From Serpula lacrymans var. lacrymans S7.9 (Eukaryota > Basidiomycota > Agaricomycetes > Boletales > Serpulaceae): a DNA stretch of 64,000 bases. Below the pieces are notes generated by a model. It was not told the DNA's origin. It searched no databases and saw nothing but the letters and a program-made list of their open reading frames with translations. Position numbers and translations under genes: made by a program. The first letter of the stretch is position 1; every line of letters begins with the position of its first letter. Positions 32,880 to 44,809 of the stretch are shown in pieces. The stretch spans positions 682,562 through 746,561 of the forward strand of contig NW_006763292.1 in NCBI RefSeq assembly GCF_000218685.1, read 5' to 3'.

Positions 32880-33692
32880 TTCTTATAAGCCTGCCCTAAA
32901 GGCACAGCACTTCAATACTCTTCTTTTTATCTGATTTATGTGTATCCCATTACATAGTCCATCTAGGGGATCAATATTGTGGAGGAGCATAAGCAGACAT
33001 CCAGCTTTAAGTATGGGGGCCAGATACTTGCAAGGAAATTAAGAATTCCACAGAATAATGTTCATGCCCCTCTCCAACCACTTTATCAATTAACAAAGCT
33101 ACTAACTCTTCTCCAGGGAATTTTGTGAGGATTCCTGAATTGAGGTCGCTAACGGCATCATTTTTTGCGGAGAGGACGGTGCAGTGGGGGAAATAATCCT
33201 GCATGTGGATATTTTATTTACAGGAATAGGGATTTCAAGGCACAAATGAGCTGTGCAGCCACCCTTCAAGAGCAGGGATGCAATCCCAGAGGATGCTACA
33301 AATAGAATAACATTATAATTTTCCCTTGCTCAAACAACAGTAGTAATTGTATTACAAAGATATATTTTTCCCCTACCGGTATTTCCAGCACTGTGAATAA
33401 ACCAAGCTGTTCCCCAATTATGATGAATTGACTGTATGATGGTATCAAAAGCATTCTGCTGCTCTTGGCTGAGCTACTCTGCATTATCTTTCACCTCCAA
33501 AGTGAGATGAAATCTGTCATAATTTTGCTGTTCATGGAGAAAACTGTTTGCAATAATAGGCTTCTTTTGTTGCTCAAAAAAAGGCATTAGAGTAAAGTTT
33601 GGAAAACACTTATTGGATTGAGTAAATATGGATTCCAGAAAAAATAGCCAATAGTTGTAAATCTGGTCTTTTGAAGGTTGACACATTAACAA
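32880..33692 (-). pseudogene. Pif1-like (Helitron-type) helicase fragment
   Basis: In minus sense: after a TGA, LSQEQQNAFDTIIQSIHHNW, then a decayed Walker A (HSAGNTGRGKIYLCNTI, for the usual GPAGTGKTFLYNTI), then VLSAKNDAVSDLNSGILTKF, PGEELVALLIDKVV and YSVEFLISLQVSGPH, and after a frame shift near 33015 KAGCLLMLLHNIDPLDGLCNG. These are consecutive Pif1-family helicase blocks as found in Helitrons. The part between Walker A and VLSAKN (about 33210-33330) is shortened. The lineage and orientation differ from the Helitron at 35.5 kb. Inactive. Confidence 0.7.
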
Positions 33693-35481
33693 TGCTACAC
33701 ATACTGCATATTTGAATTGCTCATATTCATATTTATGTATTTGCCATATGCACTGATTTATTGATAATTTGGGCTTCTGTAATCAATGTGTCAGTTTTAA
33801 TTGAATCAACACCATAAACTGTTATAAACTCACATTGTGTAAGCTGTATTTTTATGTGTGGGGAAGCGTCTTTGATTTTACTTTTATGCACACCACAGTG
33901 TGGTCAATCAATAATAGCTGTTAATTTTTGTAATGCAAAATGTGCAAATTCTCGACAACAATTTGTTTTGTGTGTAGGGCCAGACCACTTCCCCATATAG
34001 TAGGAGAAGAGGTTTGTTTGGTTGAGTTGTGTCACATTGTGCCACAGGTGTGAGTTTTAGTGTCCACTATATTGCGTTTTGTAGTAAAAACAATTAAGCA
34101 CGGGAATTTCCAATGTGGCTGCATGCACTACTACTGTACTGCTGCTCCTGTGTTGCCACAAAAAACCATGCGAGCAAAACTAAGCAAAATAACCAACGCA
34201 ACATGGTATTTTGGACCACTGTCCCCTTTGTTATAGACAAATTGCACTTGTTGCAGCTTTGCTGCAACTTTCAGGTGCCTGCGGCACCTTCCACACCCAT
34301 TGTGCCACAACAAAGCATGTGAGCAAAACTAAGCGAAAAAATGTGCTCTTACGTGACTTTTGGGACCACTGTCCCCTTCATTATAGATACCATGTGTAGG
34401 CTATCCATCTTGACAAATCATTTCAATTCTGGATTGCCAACCCCGCTTGGCTATAGCAACTCTCCCCCAATGAGTGGGTAACCTGCGACGAGGAATAAAC
34501 AGAATAAGGGCCTGTTCAGCAGCCTCTGTTTCAACATGAGAGCTGTTTGCGAACATGCTCATTTTGAACAACTCTCAGCACAAACACTATTTCTCACGCT
34601 ATATCACACTACGTTACACACATTTCAGGATTGTAGATCAAGTAAGATAGGCGTCCTCCACAACCAATGCCATTATATAACATGACTTGGCTTGTGACCA
34701 CTGGCACAATGGGGCAAATCACCAACTTGAATTTTTGTCATCTTTGCCACAAAAAATCTATCCCGTTTTACATGGCACCATTTTCTTAGTTCTTCTTACA
34801 GTATTATATTTGTATTTACCAAGTTTCAGCTGTTCTCTCAAAAACATTTCTAAAATCATAAGTAATTCCTGGTACCGTAGGTTACCAGCCTCACATTCAT
34901 TCACAATTTGACACTGGAAATGGCACCAGTCATTTGCACCAACATCTGTATTTCTTTATGACTGTGTGTTTTGCGGCTCACTTTATTTCTTGCTTTCTTC
35001 CCACTTTATTGTTTGATGGCTCAGACACCTTCTTTGTCATGCACTGACTCTGGTGGCACTTCCACTTTTGAACACTCTCCTCTATCAACAACTTCGTATC
35101 CACATGCATCTACTTCTCAAACACTTCCAGATAGCGCTTCTCATCCAGTGGTTACTTCATCTCATACTGACCCCTAACAAGTCCATCAACGTGAGCATTT
35201 TCTGCCCTCTCTTTCAATTCTGAGCTCACTTCTTACCCTCTGTGTGGATAGTGTTCTGTTTTGGATGTTCTGATGTTCACAGACCATGATCTGCCAGTTG
35301 TTGAGTCAGATGTTCCCTCTGACAATAGAAAGTTAGCTGCCAATTTTATCACAACTTATTGTCTTTGGTGTACCTTCAAATTTGGTTCTGTATATAGCAA
35401 TGAACATTTTGAGCCGTACAAACTCTGGCCACAAGGTCGCAATGTTGTTGTTCACTTTGACACTGTTTTTCTCAACTCATT
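33693..35481. other. Region upstream of the Helitron, no clear gene
   Basis: Contains a roughly 155-bp-period imperfect tandem repeat (34143-34230 and 34300-34390, both with GAGCAAAACTAAGC and GGACCACTGTCCCC), two tight hairpins (34250-34289), and a Ser/Thr-rich plus frame (about 35016-35177, starting MAQTPSLSCTDSGGTS) that may be an N-terminal remnant of the Helitron gene. Helitron ends (TC... and ...CTRR with hairpin) could not be assigned. Confidence 0.4.
34250..34289. repeat. Two adjacent perfect hairpins
   Basis: GTTGCAGC-TTT-GCTGCAAC (34250-34268) and AGGTGCC-TGC-GGCACCT (34273-34289), both with 3-nt loops and separated by 4 nt. They lie between the two halves of a tandem repeat. GC-rich hairpins occur near Helitron ends, but no CTRR end follows, so function is unknown. 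Confidence 0.8.
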
Positions 35482-36906
35482 TTGCATTTTCAACATTTGA
35501 CAGCCTCTCATCTTGGTCAAATTGCAAGTACGCATGATTGTGGCCCTTGTTGTGCTGATAACAATAAATTTATTTTCCAAGAGTTGAAATCAGATTACCA
35601 CGCTGCGGATTGCAAACACATTACTACCATTGTCAATGACTATCAGATTTCACACTCCCATGCAGCACAGTGTCATGCCTTCAACTCTAGGCTTAGCCAA
35701 GCAAGAGCATCTTCACCTTCAAGTGCACTCCCACTGTCTTCCTTTCCTCATCTTGCCACAGATCAGCAAAAGATGGATATCATCAAGAAGTGGGACACTG
35801 CTCAAAAATTGCTTCTTTTGATGCACAGGCCGTGCGCAGTTTGTGGTCAGAAGAAATTATTTGATGAAGTACAACCTATTGACCCTGACACCTTTGACTT
35901 AAAGTTGTTATGGAATGAATTATTGCCCCTACACATGTTACCAACATCTTACAATATCGGGCAGTATGACGGAGCGCTGTTGTACCACAGGGGTTTAGAG
36001 AGTACCGAGACTCTAGGTGCAGTGTATATGTGTTTGTCTTGTTGTCACTCTCTTGTTGATTGTGGGAAGCAGCCGCTAGACTCATGGGCAAATTTTCAAC
36101 ATCACAGACATGATTCTTTATCGCCTGCCGTACTGGATTGCGCCGACAGTGCTTCCTTGTTCAACCTGATGCTTGTAGCACAAGCACGTTTCACTCAAAT
36201 TTCTTACCTTTTATCTGAGAAAAACGGTGTAATGTGTGGCAATCCTGCAACATTGCAGAAGTTTATTAAAGGCAATGTCGTGATCCTGCCTCAAGACACT
36301 ATCAGAGTCCGCAACTTATTGCCCCCTTCGCCAGAAGAAATTGAACAATCAGTTACTGCATTATTTGTCAAGGCAGATACCACTGTCAATCAAGAATTAA
36401 TTGGAAAGCTGCATCCCGTCCTTGTAAGCAAATGTAAAGTTAAGACTTTGTTAGAATTTCTCATTGCAAACAATCCTTGGTATAGACATAGTGGTGTGCA
36501 AATAAGTGATCAGAATCTCACAGGTTTGTACACCGGCAGTGCAGACGGTCAAATTCCACATGTGATTGCTTTCAATTTTGTGCCTCCACAGAGCGCTGGC
36601 AATTCTGCAACCTCAAGGTACTCCGTTTGCAAAGGGCATGAGGCCTCCGCTTCAAGTGCTGATCCTGACTTTGTCCTTGATGCTGTGGGTTACACTACAG
36701 GCAATCATTCTCCTGCAAGCTACAGAATAATGAAAGCTACTGCTTTAGCATCCTGTTTGGATGGCAATTGGTTCTTACAGTTACAAAGTGCTAGTTGTCT
36801 TATGAATAATGATAACCCATCTATGCTTTTGCTTTTGTTTTCTCACTTGGGGAATTGGTGGTTTTCACCACCCAGATCCCACAGAAGCTCAACACATTTC
36901 ATTTGA
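35482..36906 (+). pseudogene. Helitron N-terminal region (DUF6570-like)
   Basis: A 474-codon frame. The first part (MHFQHLTASHLGQIASTHDC) reads from upstream and may not be native. The recognisable region begins around MDIIKKWDTAQKLLLLMHRP, with a CAVCG pair, GNVVILPQD and LLEFLIANNPWYRH; such cysteine-containing N-termini precede Rep in basidiomycete Helitrons. The frame is lost near 36840, where the reading continues in the +1 frame as LTWGIGGFHHPDPTE. Confidence 0.7.
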
Positions 36907-38366
36907 TAGGCAAGTCCGTAACTTGTTGATGCAAGACCATGGGCGCTTTCAACAAGATCCCAATTTTGCCTATGTATGTTTCAATATCATGCAAAAAAAG
37001 GAAATTAATCAACAAGTCTGCTTTCATGTTCCTTCAGCGTTACGGGACAACATAGGTGCATAAGTAACAGAACATGCCTCTGATTTGATGGATCTCATTC
37101 GACTATGGGAAAGAAATCCCTCTGCAAAACCTTCCAATTTATATCAAAAGAAAGTGTTACATTTGTTGAACAAGTTAAAGCTCATTGTCAAAGAGGTGAA
37201 GGGCTCAACTGGTTATAAGCTCTGTTGTCAAAATGAGACACATGCACTTATTAAGAAATTTGGGATGCCTGCACTTTTTCTCACTTTGAATCCTTCTGAA
37301 ATTTCACAACCTCTAGTTGGTGCTCTAGGTGGTTTATTGCCTGACATATGGCAAACTATGTCTTCATGCAAACAAAGTTTATTTGTTGCAAAAAATCCTA
37401 CAGCCGCTTCTCAGTTTTTCTTTCTATGTTGTGATGGAAAGATTTCTTAAAATTATAGTTAAACACAGCTCTGATTCCCCTGGCTTGTTGTTCGGACACA
37501 GTGACACTTTTTATGGCATGGTCAAAGCCCAAGGTTGCGGAACTTTGCTCTGTCATCTACTTCTATGGTTGCAGGGCAACCCCAATCCCCAGGCATTACG
37601 GGACAATATGAGGGATGATCCAGAATTTCAATTTCAAATGTTTACATGGTTGGAGTCCATCCTAAAATGTGAACTACCTGGCATAACAGACGTCTTGACT
37701 GAAAATTCAGGTGTTCCCATCACAAAGCCTCCTCACCCTCCAGATAGTGACAATCCTTGATTAAAGAGTATGAGTTGTGATCTCAAAAATGACATTGTTT
37801 TTCAGCGTGAATTCCAAGCCTTTGCAAAAGAGTTGGCTATATCCTGTAACTGGCACGAGCACACCAATATGTGCTGGAAACACTTGAAACCTGGGAAACT
37901 CTGTAATGGCACCCATCGCAGGATGCGGATCAATGGTTCTACTTGTTCTCTGACAGAAGTTGACGCAAACACTGAGTCAATTTTGCTCCGAAGACTGCAT
38001 CCTTGCAACAACAATTTCAACAATGTTGTGCTGTTTTTAATGCGCTGCAACACGGACATTAAATACATTAGCTCAGGCAAAGCTGCAAAGGCCCTTGTGT
38101 ACTATGTTACTGACTACATCACAAAATGTTCCTTGCCCATTCACGTCAGTTTTGATGCTCTGCGTTATGCAGTCAAACAAAACGGGATGAAGTATTTAGG
38201 TGCAAACAATACTCAAACCGCTAAAAATTGTAGTCTGTTTACCAAAGCTGTAAATGCAATTATGGCATGGAAAGAACTATCTCACCAGCAAGTGATGAGT
38301 TACTTGGTCGGATGTGGTGACTGCTACAAATTCACAATTTTAAGCTGCTGTGTTGGGGTGATGTAG
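36809..38366 (+). pseudogene. Helitron Rep (HUH) nuclease region
   Basis: Helitron_like_N block GIGGFHHPDPTEAQHISFDRQ, then GMPALFLTLNPSEISQPL (37260-37320), a frame change near 37440, and GLLFGHSDTFYGMVKAQGCG. The HUH motif, normally H-x-H in GTLHCHM, reads GTLLCHLL at 37542-37560: the first His is Leu (codon 37548-37550), so metal binding is probably lost. The catalytic Tyr motif ALVYYVTDYITK is intact (Tyr codons 38100-38105 and 38115-38117). The TAA near 37061 also breaks the frame. Rep nicks and rejoins DNA during rolling-circle transposition. Confidence 0.85.
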
Positions 38367-38416
38367 ACCGGTACATATTTGCAGAAGAAAGCCGCTGAAC
38401 AGATCAAAATGTTACT

Positions 38417-39730
38417 TTGCAGAATGATCCCAGTCTTGACGGGGATGAAGATGAAACATCAGATTACAACAAAGACGTCTCTGACAATGACTTTGAACAT
38501 CTGGAGTCTTCCTCAGATGATGTTGTGCTCACTTTTGATGGGCTAAGTTTTGGATCAAATACCGATATCCAGGATTACTGCTGTCGGAGTAACAAAGAGG
38601 TATTCAACAATATGTCTGTATGGCAGTACACAGAGGAAGCTCACAAAATCTCTTTAAGTCAAGAAATTTCTCGGTTGGAAAAACGTTCAAACCCTCCTGA
38701 TGGGAATGACACTCAATGCGTGCCTGGTAAACGCCCTCTTGCTTGCAATCATTTTCTGAGTCCACATCCTCAACAATATTCTCACTTAGTCCGCCAGCGT
38801 GAGGTTCCTTTTGTCCCTGTTTTGATAGGCAGCCTGCTACCTCATCATGATCAAGGTGATGCTGAATATGAACTCTGGACACGTGCTATATTGATTTTTT
38901 TCTGTTTAAGCCTTGGCGCTCGATCGCTGATTTAAAAAGAGGGAATGAGAGCTGGCGTGCAGTGTTAGAACTCCACGTATTCTCCCCAACTCTGGAACAG
39001 ATTATGAAGAACATGAGTGTGGAGTATAAATGTAAAGATGTGTGTGATCAACACGACACCCAACGTCAGAGCACAACAGCGCACAACATCATGGTCCCTG
39101 CTGGATATGAGGGACGTGTTTTGGAAAACAAAGCATCTTACATTTAGCAACTCTACAACAAGAAGATGTGTCTTATGTCAATGGGGCTTTTGATGCTCTT
39201 CATGCATTGGAAAATGTTACATTGCCTGATAAACAGGGAGAAAAAGTTGCTGAAGTTGTGAATTGTTTGGACCATGTGGGAATGTTCTAACAATCTGCAA
39301 GAAAACACAGGGAATCCTGTTTTCTGTACACCGTCAATAGTCACCAATGATAACATGACAAACATATGCCTAGAAAGTATTCTCATGAAACAAATGAGAA
39401 AGAAGAAAAGAGTCCACCCTTCACATCCAGAAGACAACCAAGGTGAAGGGCACACACACAAGCATGCAAGAACTGATCTTGATGGAAATACCACAGTGTG
39501 CCAGCATACTTCTTCTAACACCCAATCTTCCCCCCAACTGCCCATTCGCACTCCAGAGAATGTCCTTGATGAAGTGATAGCAGAATTCGGGATTTCTGGA
39601 AACGATGAACAAAAATGTGCTGTGAAGTTGGTAGGTGAATATTATATGAATAACTGTCATAAACAGCAGGTGTGTTTGATGTCAAAGAATCAGCCACAGA
39701 TGCAGTTCCCTACTCTCCTCCCATGCCCAC
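38417..39730 (+). pseudogene. Helitron Rep-helicase linker region
   Basis: Acidic block EDETSDYNKDVSDNDFEHLE, then SQEISRLEKRSNPP, SPHPQQYSHLVRQREVPFVP and IGSLLPHHDQGDAEYELWTR, as found after Rep in other Helitrons. Further on, KKKRVHPSHPEDNQ and IAEFGISGNDEQKCAVKLVG resemble sequence at 40105-40350 on the other side of the inserted LTR (see findings). Several frames are needed to read the region. Confidence 0.65.
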
Positions 39731-40052
39731 TGACAAAACCGGATAAACTCGGTCTCTGCCAAAGCAGCCATTGTTCTCCATGGAGCATAGCCACCACTTC
39801 ATGGAGTCACCATTGTTCTCCTAGGAGTCATTATACTGTAGCGAGTAGCACCTCCAACTATAAGTAGTAGGGGGCTTAGTATAGAAATACCTCAGTCATT
39901 TCTATAGCCTCTTGGGCAGCGGCTGAGGTATGTTACATTACATTTATTAGAGATCACCTTAAACTAACATTAATTGTAGTTTCACATAGGTAAATAATAA
40001 AGTCGTTTCTATAGCCTTTTGGGCAGCGGCTGAGTTTCACATAGATTTATTA
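39731..40052 (+). repeat. Solo LTR of Copia family C1 inside the Helitron
   Basis: 322 bp, plus orientation, TGACAAAACCGGATAAAC to ATTTATTA. Flanks CCCAC (39726-39730) and CCCGC (40053-40057): a 5-bp target duplication with one transition. Carries the same internal duplication as the LTR at 22313-22635. Confidence 0.92.
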
Positions 40053-41877
40053 CCCGCAACCGCCGATAATCTCATGACCATTCATCAGCAAGCACAATTA
40101 ATGAAATACATTAAAAAGCGTAAAAGACCATGTCCTACCAAAGATTGCCAAACTCTTCAGAGTGCCAAGCACACCCGCACTGATGTAGGTCCTCACACAT
40201 CATTGAACACAGTCGCCCTTGATTAGCTTTCAGGCATTGACTCCATATCCTTTCTCTCCTCCCACGCACATACACCAAATCATCAAAGAAAAAGGGATTA
40301 AAGGCAATACAGAGCAAGAAAGAGCACTTACTTACTTTGGTTGGAGAACACTGTGCAACAAAAAGTGATGAGCACATGCTGCTGTACATTGCTGGCATTG
40401 GGGGCTCTGGAAAAAGTCATGTAATCAATGCAATTGCGGATTTTTTTTTGATAGGTGTCACTCCTAACACGAGCTCCTTCTCAGTGCTCCCACTGGTTGT
40501 GCGGCTGTGCTAATTGGTGGATACACTATCCATGCCCTGACTTTCTTACATAAATCAAAACACAAACCAAATCAGAATGAGCTAGAAAAGATCTGGCACA
40601 ATGTAAAATACCTTGTGATTGATGAGATTTCAATGGTCTCCACCAAACTAATGAGTGACATATCCCATGGACTTTGTTCAGCCACCGCTTCTGATCCAAC
40701 TTGAGCAAACAAACCTTTTGGTGGGATAAATGTAATATTTACAGGAAATTTTAGGCAGCTAAAACCTGTTAAAGAGACGGCAATGTTTAGTTATAGTTTA
40801 GTCAGCCAATTGCAACCAAACTCTGCTCAAACCGATCCTGTGGCATCAAGTGAATAAGGTTGTGGAATTGAAGAAGAACTGGAGAGCATAAGGTGATCCC
40901 GCTTTTGTTAACTTGTTGCAACAAATTTGACTGGGCAATGCATGGAACAGAGTAAGTGCCTTGTCTACTGAGCAAAAAGGGTGTGGTGTTAATTATGCTG
41001 AGTCTGACCTCAATGTATCAACAAAGCGGCATCTGACTTATCTTTATTCACACCATGCAGATGAACTCCATCAATTTGATGACACACCAATCATTGTTTG
41101 TGAAAAGGTTGTCCGGGATGCCATCAACTACAAGAAAGTTGAGCCGTTTGCTTGCTCTACACAACAAGAGTTATATACCTTCCATTCTTGTGACACAGTC
41201 AAGAAGTTGGACATTGAAGAAAATCTTCAACAATTTGTGTGGACAAAAATTAAATTAGCTCCTCCATCACTCATGATAGTTTGGGAAAGTTGCCTCTTGT
41301 ACGAGGCATGTGTGTCATGGTAATAGAGAATATTGCCATTACTTCTAATGTTGTAAATGAAGCAGAGGGGATCTTGGACAACATCAAGTTCTCCACAGAT
41401 GCTCAGTATTGCTGTTATGCTGAATGTGCATATGTTAAATTTGATAGTGCAACTATTGACAGTCCAGGCCTACCTCAAGATGTTGTTCTAATCCTTCCCA
41501 ACACAACATGGTTTACTTACAGCCCTCCAAGACAGCTGGCCGAACACAACAATGACTCTACTATTGCCTCACTTGAAGCATGTACAATTGCATGCACTCA
41601 ATTGCCACTGCTCCCAGCCTATTCCTACACTGACTACAAAGTACAAGGACGCCCTCTCAAACAGGTTATCTTGGACCTAGCAGGCTGTCAATCTTTGCAA
41701 AATGTGTATGTATTGTTGTCCCGCGCAACATTTTTAGCTGGCATTGCAATCATGAGGTCATTCACAGGAAAACAGATCAATCAACGCATAGCTCAAGAAT
41801 TTTGTGATGAGTTTCTCAGGTTAAAAGAGCTCAATACATTGACTACAGCACAATTTGAGGCGCAACTCCATTACTGA
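40053..41877 (+). pseudogene. Helitron Pif1-type helicase
   Basis: Motifs in order: Walker A GIGGSGKSHVINAI (40394-40435), APTGCAAVLIGGYTIHAL, Walker B LVIDEISMV (about 40612-40638), GGINVIFTGNFRQLKPV (about 40720), TPIIVCEKVVRDAIN, and the C-terminal AYSYTDYKVQGRPLKQVILDL with LQNVYVLLSRAT (41281-41877). These are helicase motifs I to VI of Pif1-family SF1 enzymes that unwind DNA for rolling-circle movement. Frame changes near 40330, 40480, 40700 and 41290 and the stop at 40702-40704 inactivate it. The final frame ends at TGA 41875-41877. Confidence 0.88.
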
Positions 41878-41878
41878 G

Positions 41879-42827
41879 TCATGTGTAAGGTGTGTGACCT
41901 CCAACCATGCTGGCAAAAGGTCTTAACATCTGATAAGTCCCTGTGCAACTATATCCTCCCAGATACCACACTATAGCGCTCCCATAATACCACCGATCTT
42001 CAATAGAATCTGTCACTCTCACCTCAATGTCTCCTTCCTGCATTCTCCAAAACAGGCCGCTTCGGTCATTCGTTGTGCGGATTGTATGAGGACAAAATGA
42101 ATCCTTTCGACATTGGTGAATTTTTTCCCCATTCATGTTTTCTCATGCTCGAGGATTGACACAAATACTATAGCCATGTTCGATATATTTCAAATATCCA
42201 CGAACTGTACTTGTAAGCAGAGCGATGTACTGGAACAATGTATAGTGATTGGCATCCGTAAGTGAGCAATGCTGTGTGGTGAGGTTTGGGTACGTGCTGA
42301 AGAATCCACCCCCAGAAATGAAGTTCATCACTCCGGTTGTGTGGCATCTGAAAATTGGTGAAATGCTCAGGTTTGTCGATGACACCACCACATCAGTCTT
42401 CCTCCCTTCTTTGCTAACCATTATTACTTCTTGTATGTCCACATCTGCAATATACTCGTCCACAGATTTCCCTTCTCTATTCACCACTTGATATCCCTCA
42501 GAATATGCCAAGTAGTTCAGCATCCTATTCTTTGAAAAGTGCGGCACATACAAATCCATGTCTCTTGGCACCCACGCAGTGTGCCTACACCACTTGGTAA
42601 TTTTGGTGTGATGTGCCATCATATATCATGGCATCTGCCACTGTACATTCTGCTAAAACTTTGTCCAGTATTTTGTTGGAAAATTTGGCAAGAAGTCTGC
42701 CACCTTGATGCCCTTCATACAAAGGGGCAGGGCACATTTTCTGAACCAGTGACTGGGTGAGTGAAGACATGTAAACAAATGAAACTATTTCTGATGGCTG
42801 TTCTAGCCTTTTTACCCTTATAGCCAT
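41879..42827 (-). pseudogene. Relic of an uncharacterised agaricomycete protein (HTIRTTNDRSG family)
   Basis: Read on the minus strand: VADAMIYDGTSHQNYQVV (42585-42827 frame), a 1-nt frame change near 42590, then HTAWVPRDMDLYVPHFSKNR, YSEGYQVVNREGKSVDEYIA, FRCHTTGVMNFISGGGFFST, YTLFQYIALL, an in-frame TGA at 42143-42145 where Trp is expected, and FCPHTIRTTNDRSGLFWRM with DRWYYGSAIVWYLGGYSC. From memory this is a widespread multi-copy protein of mushrooms with no known function. Its stop (41879-41881) lies 1 bp from the Helitron stop on the other strand. Confidence 0.6.
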
Positions 42828-44809
42828 TCACATCCTAACAACTGTGCCTTTGTCAATGAGTTTTCATTGCAAAAAGTCTCAAGTGGACATAACCGGAACT
42901 TGGGGTGATACTCTCAAAATTTCAAATACAAATCATAGATTATTTACCTTACACCCTTTGCACCCCCCTCATCTGTTCCACCTTAGTATTTGGTACAATG
43001 TTGTTTGTTCAGGGTACATTGATACTTCATATTTTCTTCACCGGTTTTTTCTAACACACTCCCTCCAGATAGCAAAAATGTCATACTCCTGCAAAACTGG
43101 CCACATCAGCTCACCAGTACCCTCTTGAAATCATTCAACACAGAGCTCAACAACACGCAGCTTGTGCCCACCACATATGAAGAACTATGTGAATGGGCAT
43201 ATGTAGCCAATGACCCCACCTCCACTGACCACAACCACCGCCATCTCTTGTTATACAAGAACCCCTTCCCCCATGCGGAGGTGAACACTCTGTACCCAGT
43301 CACTATTTGCCTACAAGGCATAGTGGAGAAAAATGTCAACTTGCAGCGCTTAGGTGCTGGCATGGGTTTGTTCTTCACTTCATGCTTTTTTTGTGTTGCA
43401 CTCAATTATATATTCAGCACACTTCAATCTGTGCCCTCTGCTGCACAAACTCTTACATTGTCCTTAGGGCCTTTCAAAGAGTAGTGGTGTGCTGCCCTTC
43501 ACTCCATTTGTAATGTGCGCTAACTGGTACATGTCAGCCTTGGTCAAGTAAACTATGAAGAGCCTCTGTTGACTTCCATGTGATCATTGTATATGCAATG
43601 TTGTGTTTTTACAAAGGTGAGGCCTTAAAATCCCATCATATGTCTGTCTTGACCCCTTTAAATGTCATCTAGATTTCTCATAGAAACAAAGACGTGCAAT
43701 CTGTGTTAGTACCGTTTGATGACCCAAGACAGAGAGCAAAGAGTGTGAATGAGAAATGGAGAGTTGTGGAAATACTTGTGCTCAGACGAATGGACAGCAC
43801 CGGGAAAACCATCCCCTTTTCACACACACTCTTCCGCACTGGGGACTTTGTCAAAGTTGGCGTCTCCATTGATGTTAGCGTGTACCGCAATCAAAGTGCT
43901 AAGCAATCTGTGCGAGCCCACCTCAAACTTGAACATGTCTTCCATCTGCTCATTTACGCAAAGTATGTCTCTCACTTGCTCTTGAAAGTGACACATTATA
44001 ACTCACTAAACAATAGCTTGGTGTTGTTTTGGAGCAGAAGATCATCAAACACAATGAAGGAACCTCTAAACTTTCAGCTGTCAGGAAGCCGATATTAAAT
44101 TTTGATGCTTTCACCAATTAGATACTTTTCTGAGACCTCTATTCATACAATTTAAAACATGATTGTGGACCCTCAATCTTTTGTTACATTTCCCAATCAC
44201 GTACATTTTGCAATGAGACAATGGTCACATTGTCTGGTCCTTGGCTGGATCTCCCCACAAATTGCCGCCCCAGTTTCTGTTCTATCCGTATCCCATCCCC
44301 TGATTACTGTTCAACTCCATTTTTGCAGATGCGTATCAACTGTTTCACTCTAATCTCCATTCTGACTGCAATCTTGTGATCCTTGATTGCAAAAATGAAA
44401 AAATAAGCAGTGCTGGGCCTTCCACTTCCCGACTTTGTCCATCAGCATTTATCTATTTTATTATGTTTACAACCCTCACCTCAGTCCTCTCCATTCAATC
44501 TCCCACCATCCATCTTGTACAATGCCTGCCTCTAAGTGGAACACTGTACATACTGCTTCTTCCCCAGACCCCACATCTTCAAAGAAACACAAAGTTGTTC
44601 CAGACAATGAAACTGAACCAGTCCTATCTACAGACAGTACTTCTCTCCCTATTTTACCCCACGACAGATCTCAAGGACATACACAAAGGTATGTATGCCT
44701 CCTCTGGTACAAAAATCACTCATTCAATTGTTTGCAATGCAGTGCATGCTCTATTGTGACCAAAAGCGAAAAGCAAACTGCACTATTGGATGGGCCGATG
44801 TCATGCATT
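42828..44809. other. Unassigned plus-strand ORFs
   Basis: Frames at 43125-43484 (TYEELCEWAYVANDPTST ... LLLYKNPFPHAEVNTLYPV), 43694-44098 (PFDDPRQRAKSVNEKWRVVE, VLRRMDSTGKTIPFSHTLFR) and 44522-44824 (Met PASKWNTVHTASSPDP, then KKHKVVPDNETEP) look protein-like and may be exons of one or more unrecognised genes or transposon passengers. Exon borders cannot be fixed by eye. The last frame is cut by the repeat starting at 44810. Confidence 0.35.

Larger units (their letters stand above)
35482..41877 (+). mobile_element. Decayed Helitron (Rep-helicase), split by a Copia solo LTR
   Basis: Plus-strand blocks in the order seen in basidiomycete Helitrons: N-terminal DUF6570-like region, Helitron_like_N, Rep nuclease/ligase (HUH and two-Tyr motifs), linker, Pif1 helicase. 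At least five frame changes and several stops are present, plus the LTR at 39731-40052. Helitrons move as rolling-circle transposons and leave no target duplication. Termini were not found, so the limits given are those of coding homology. Confidence 0.85.
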
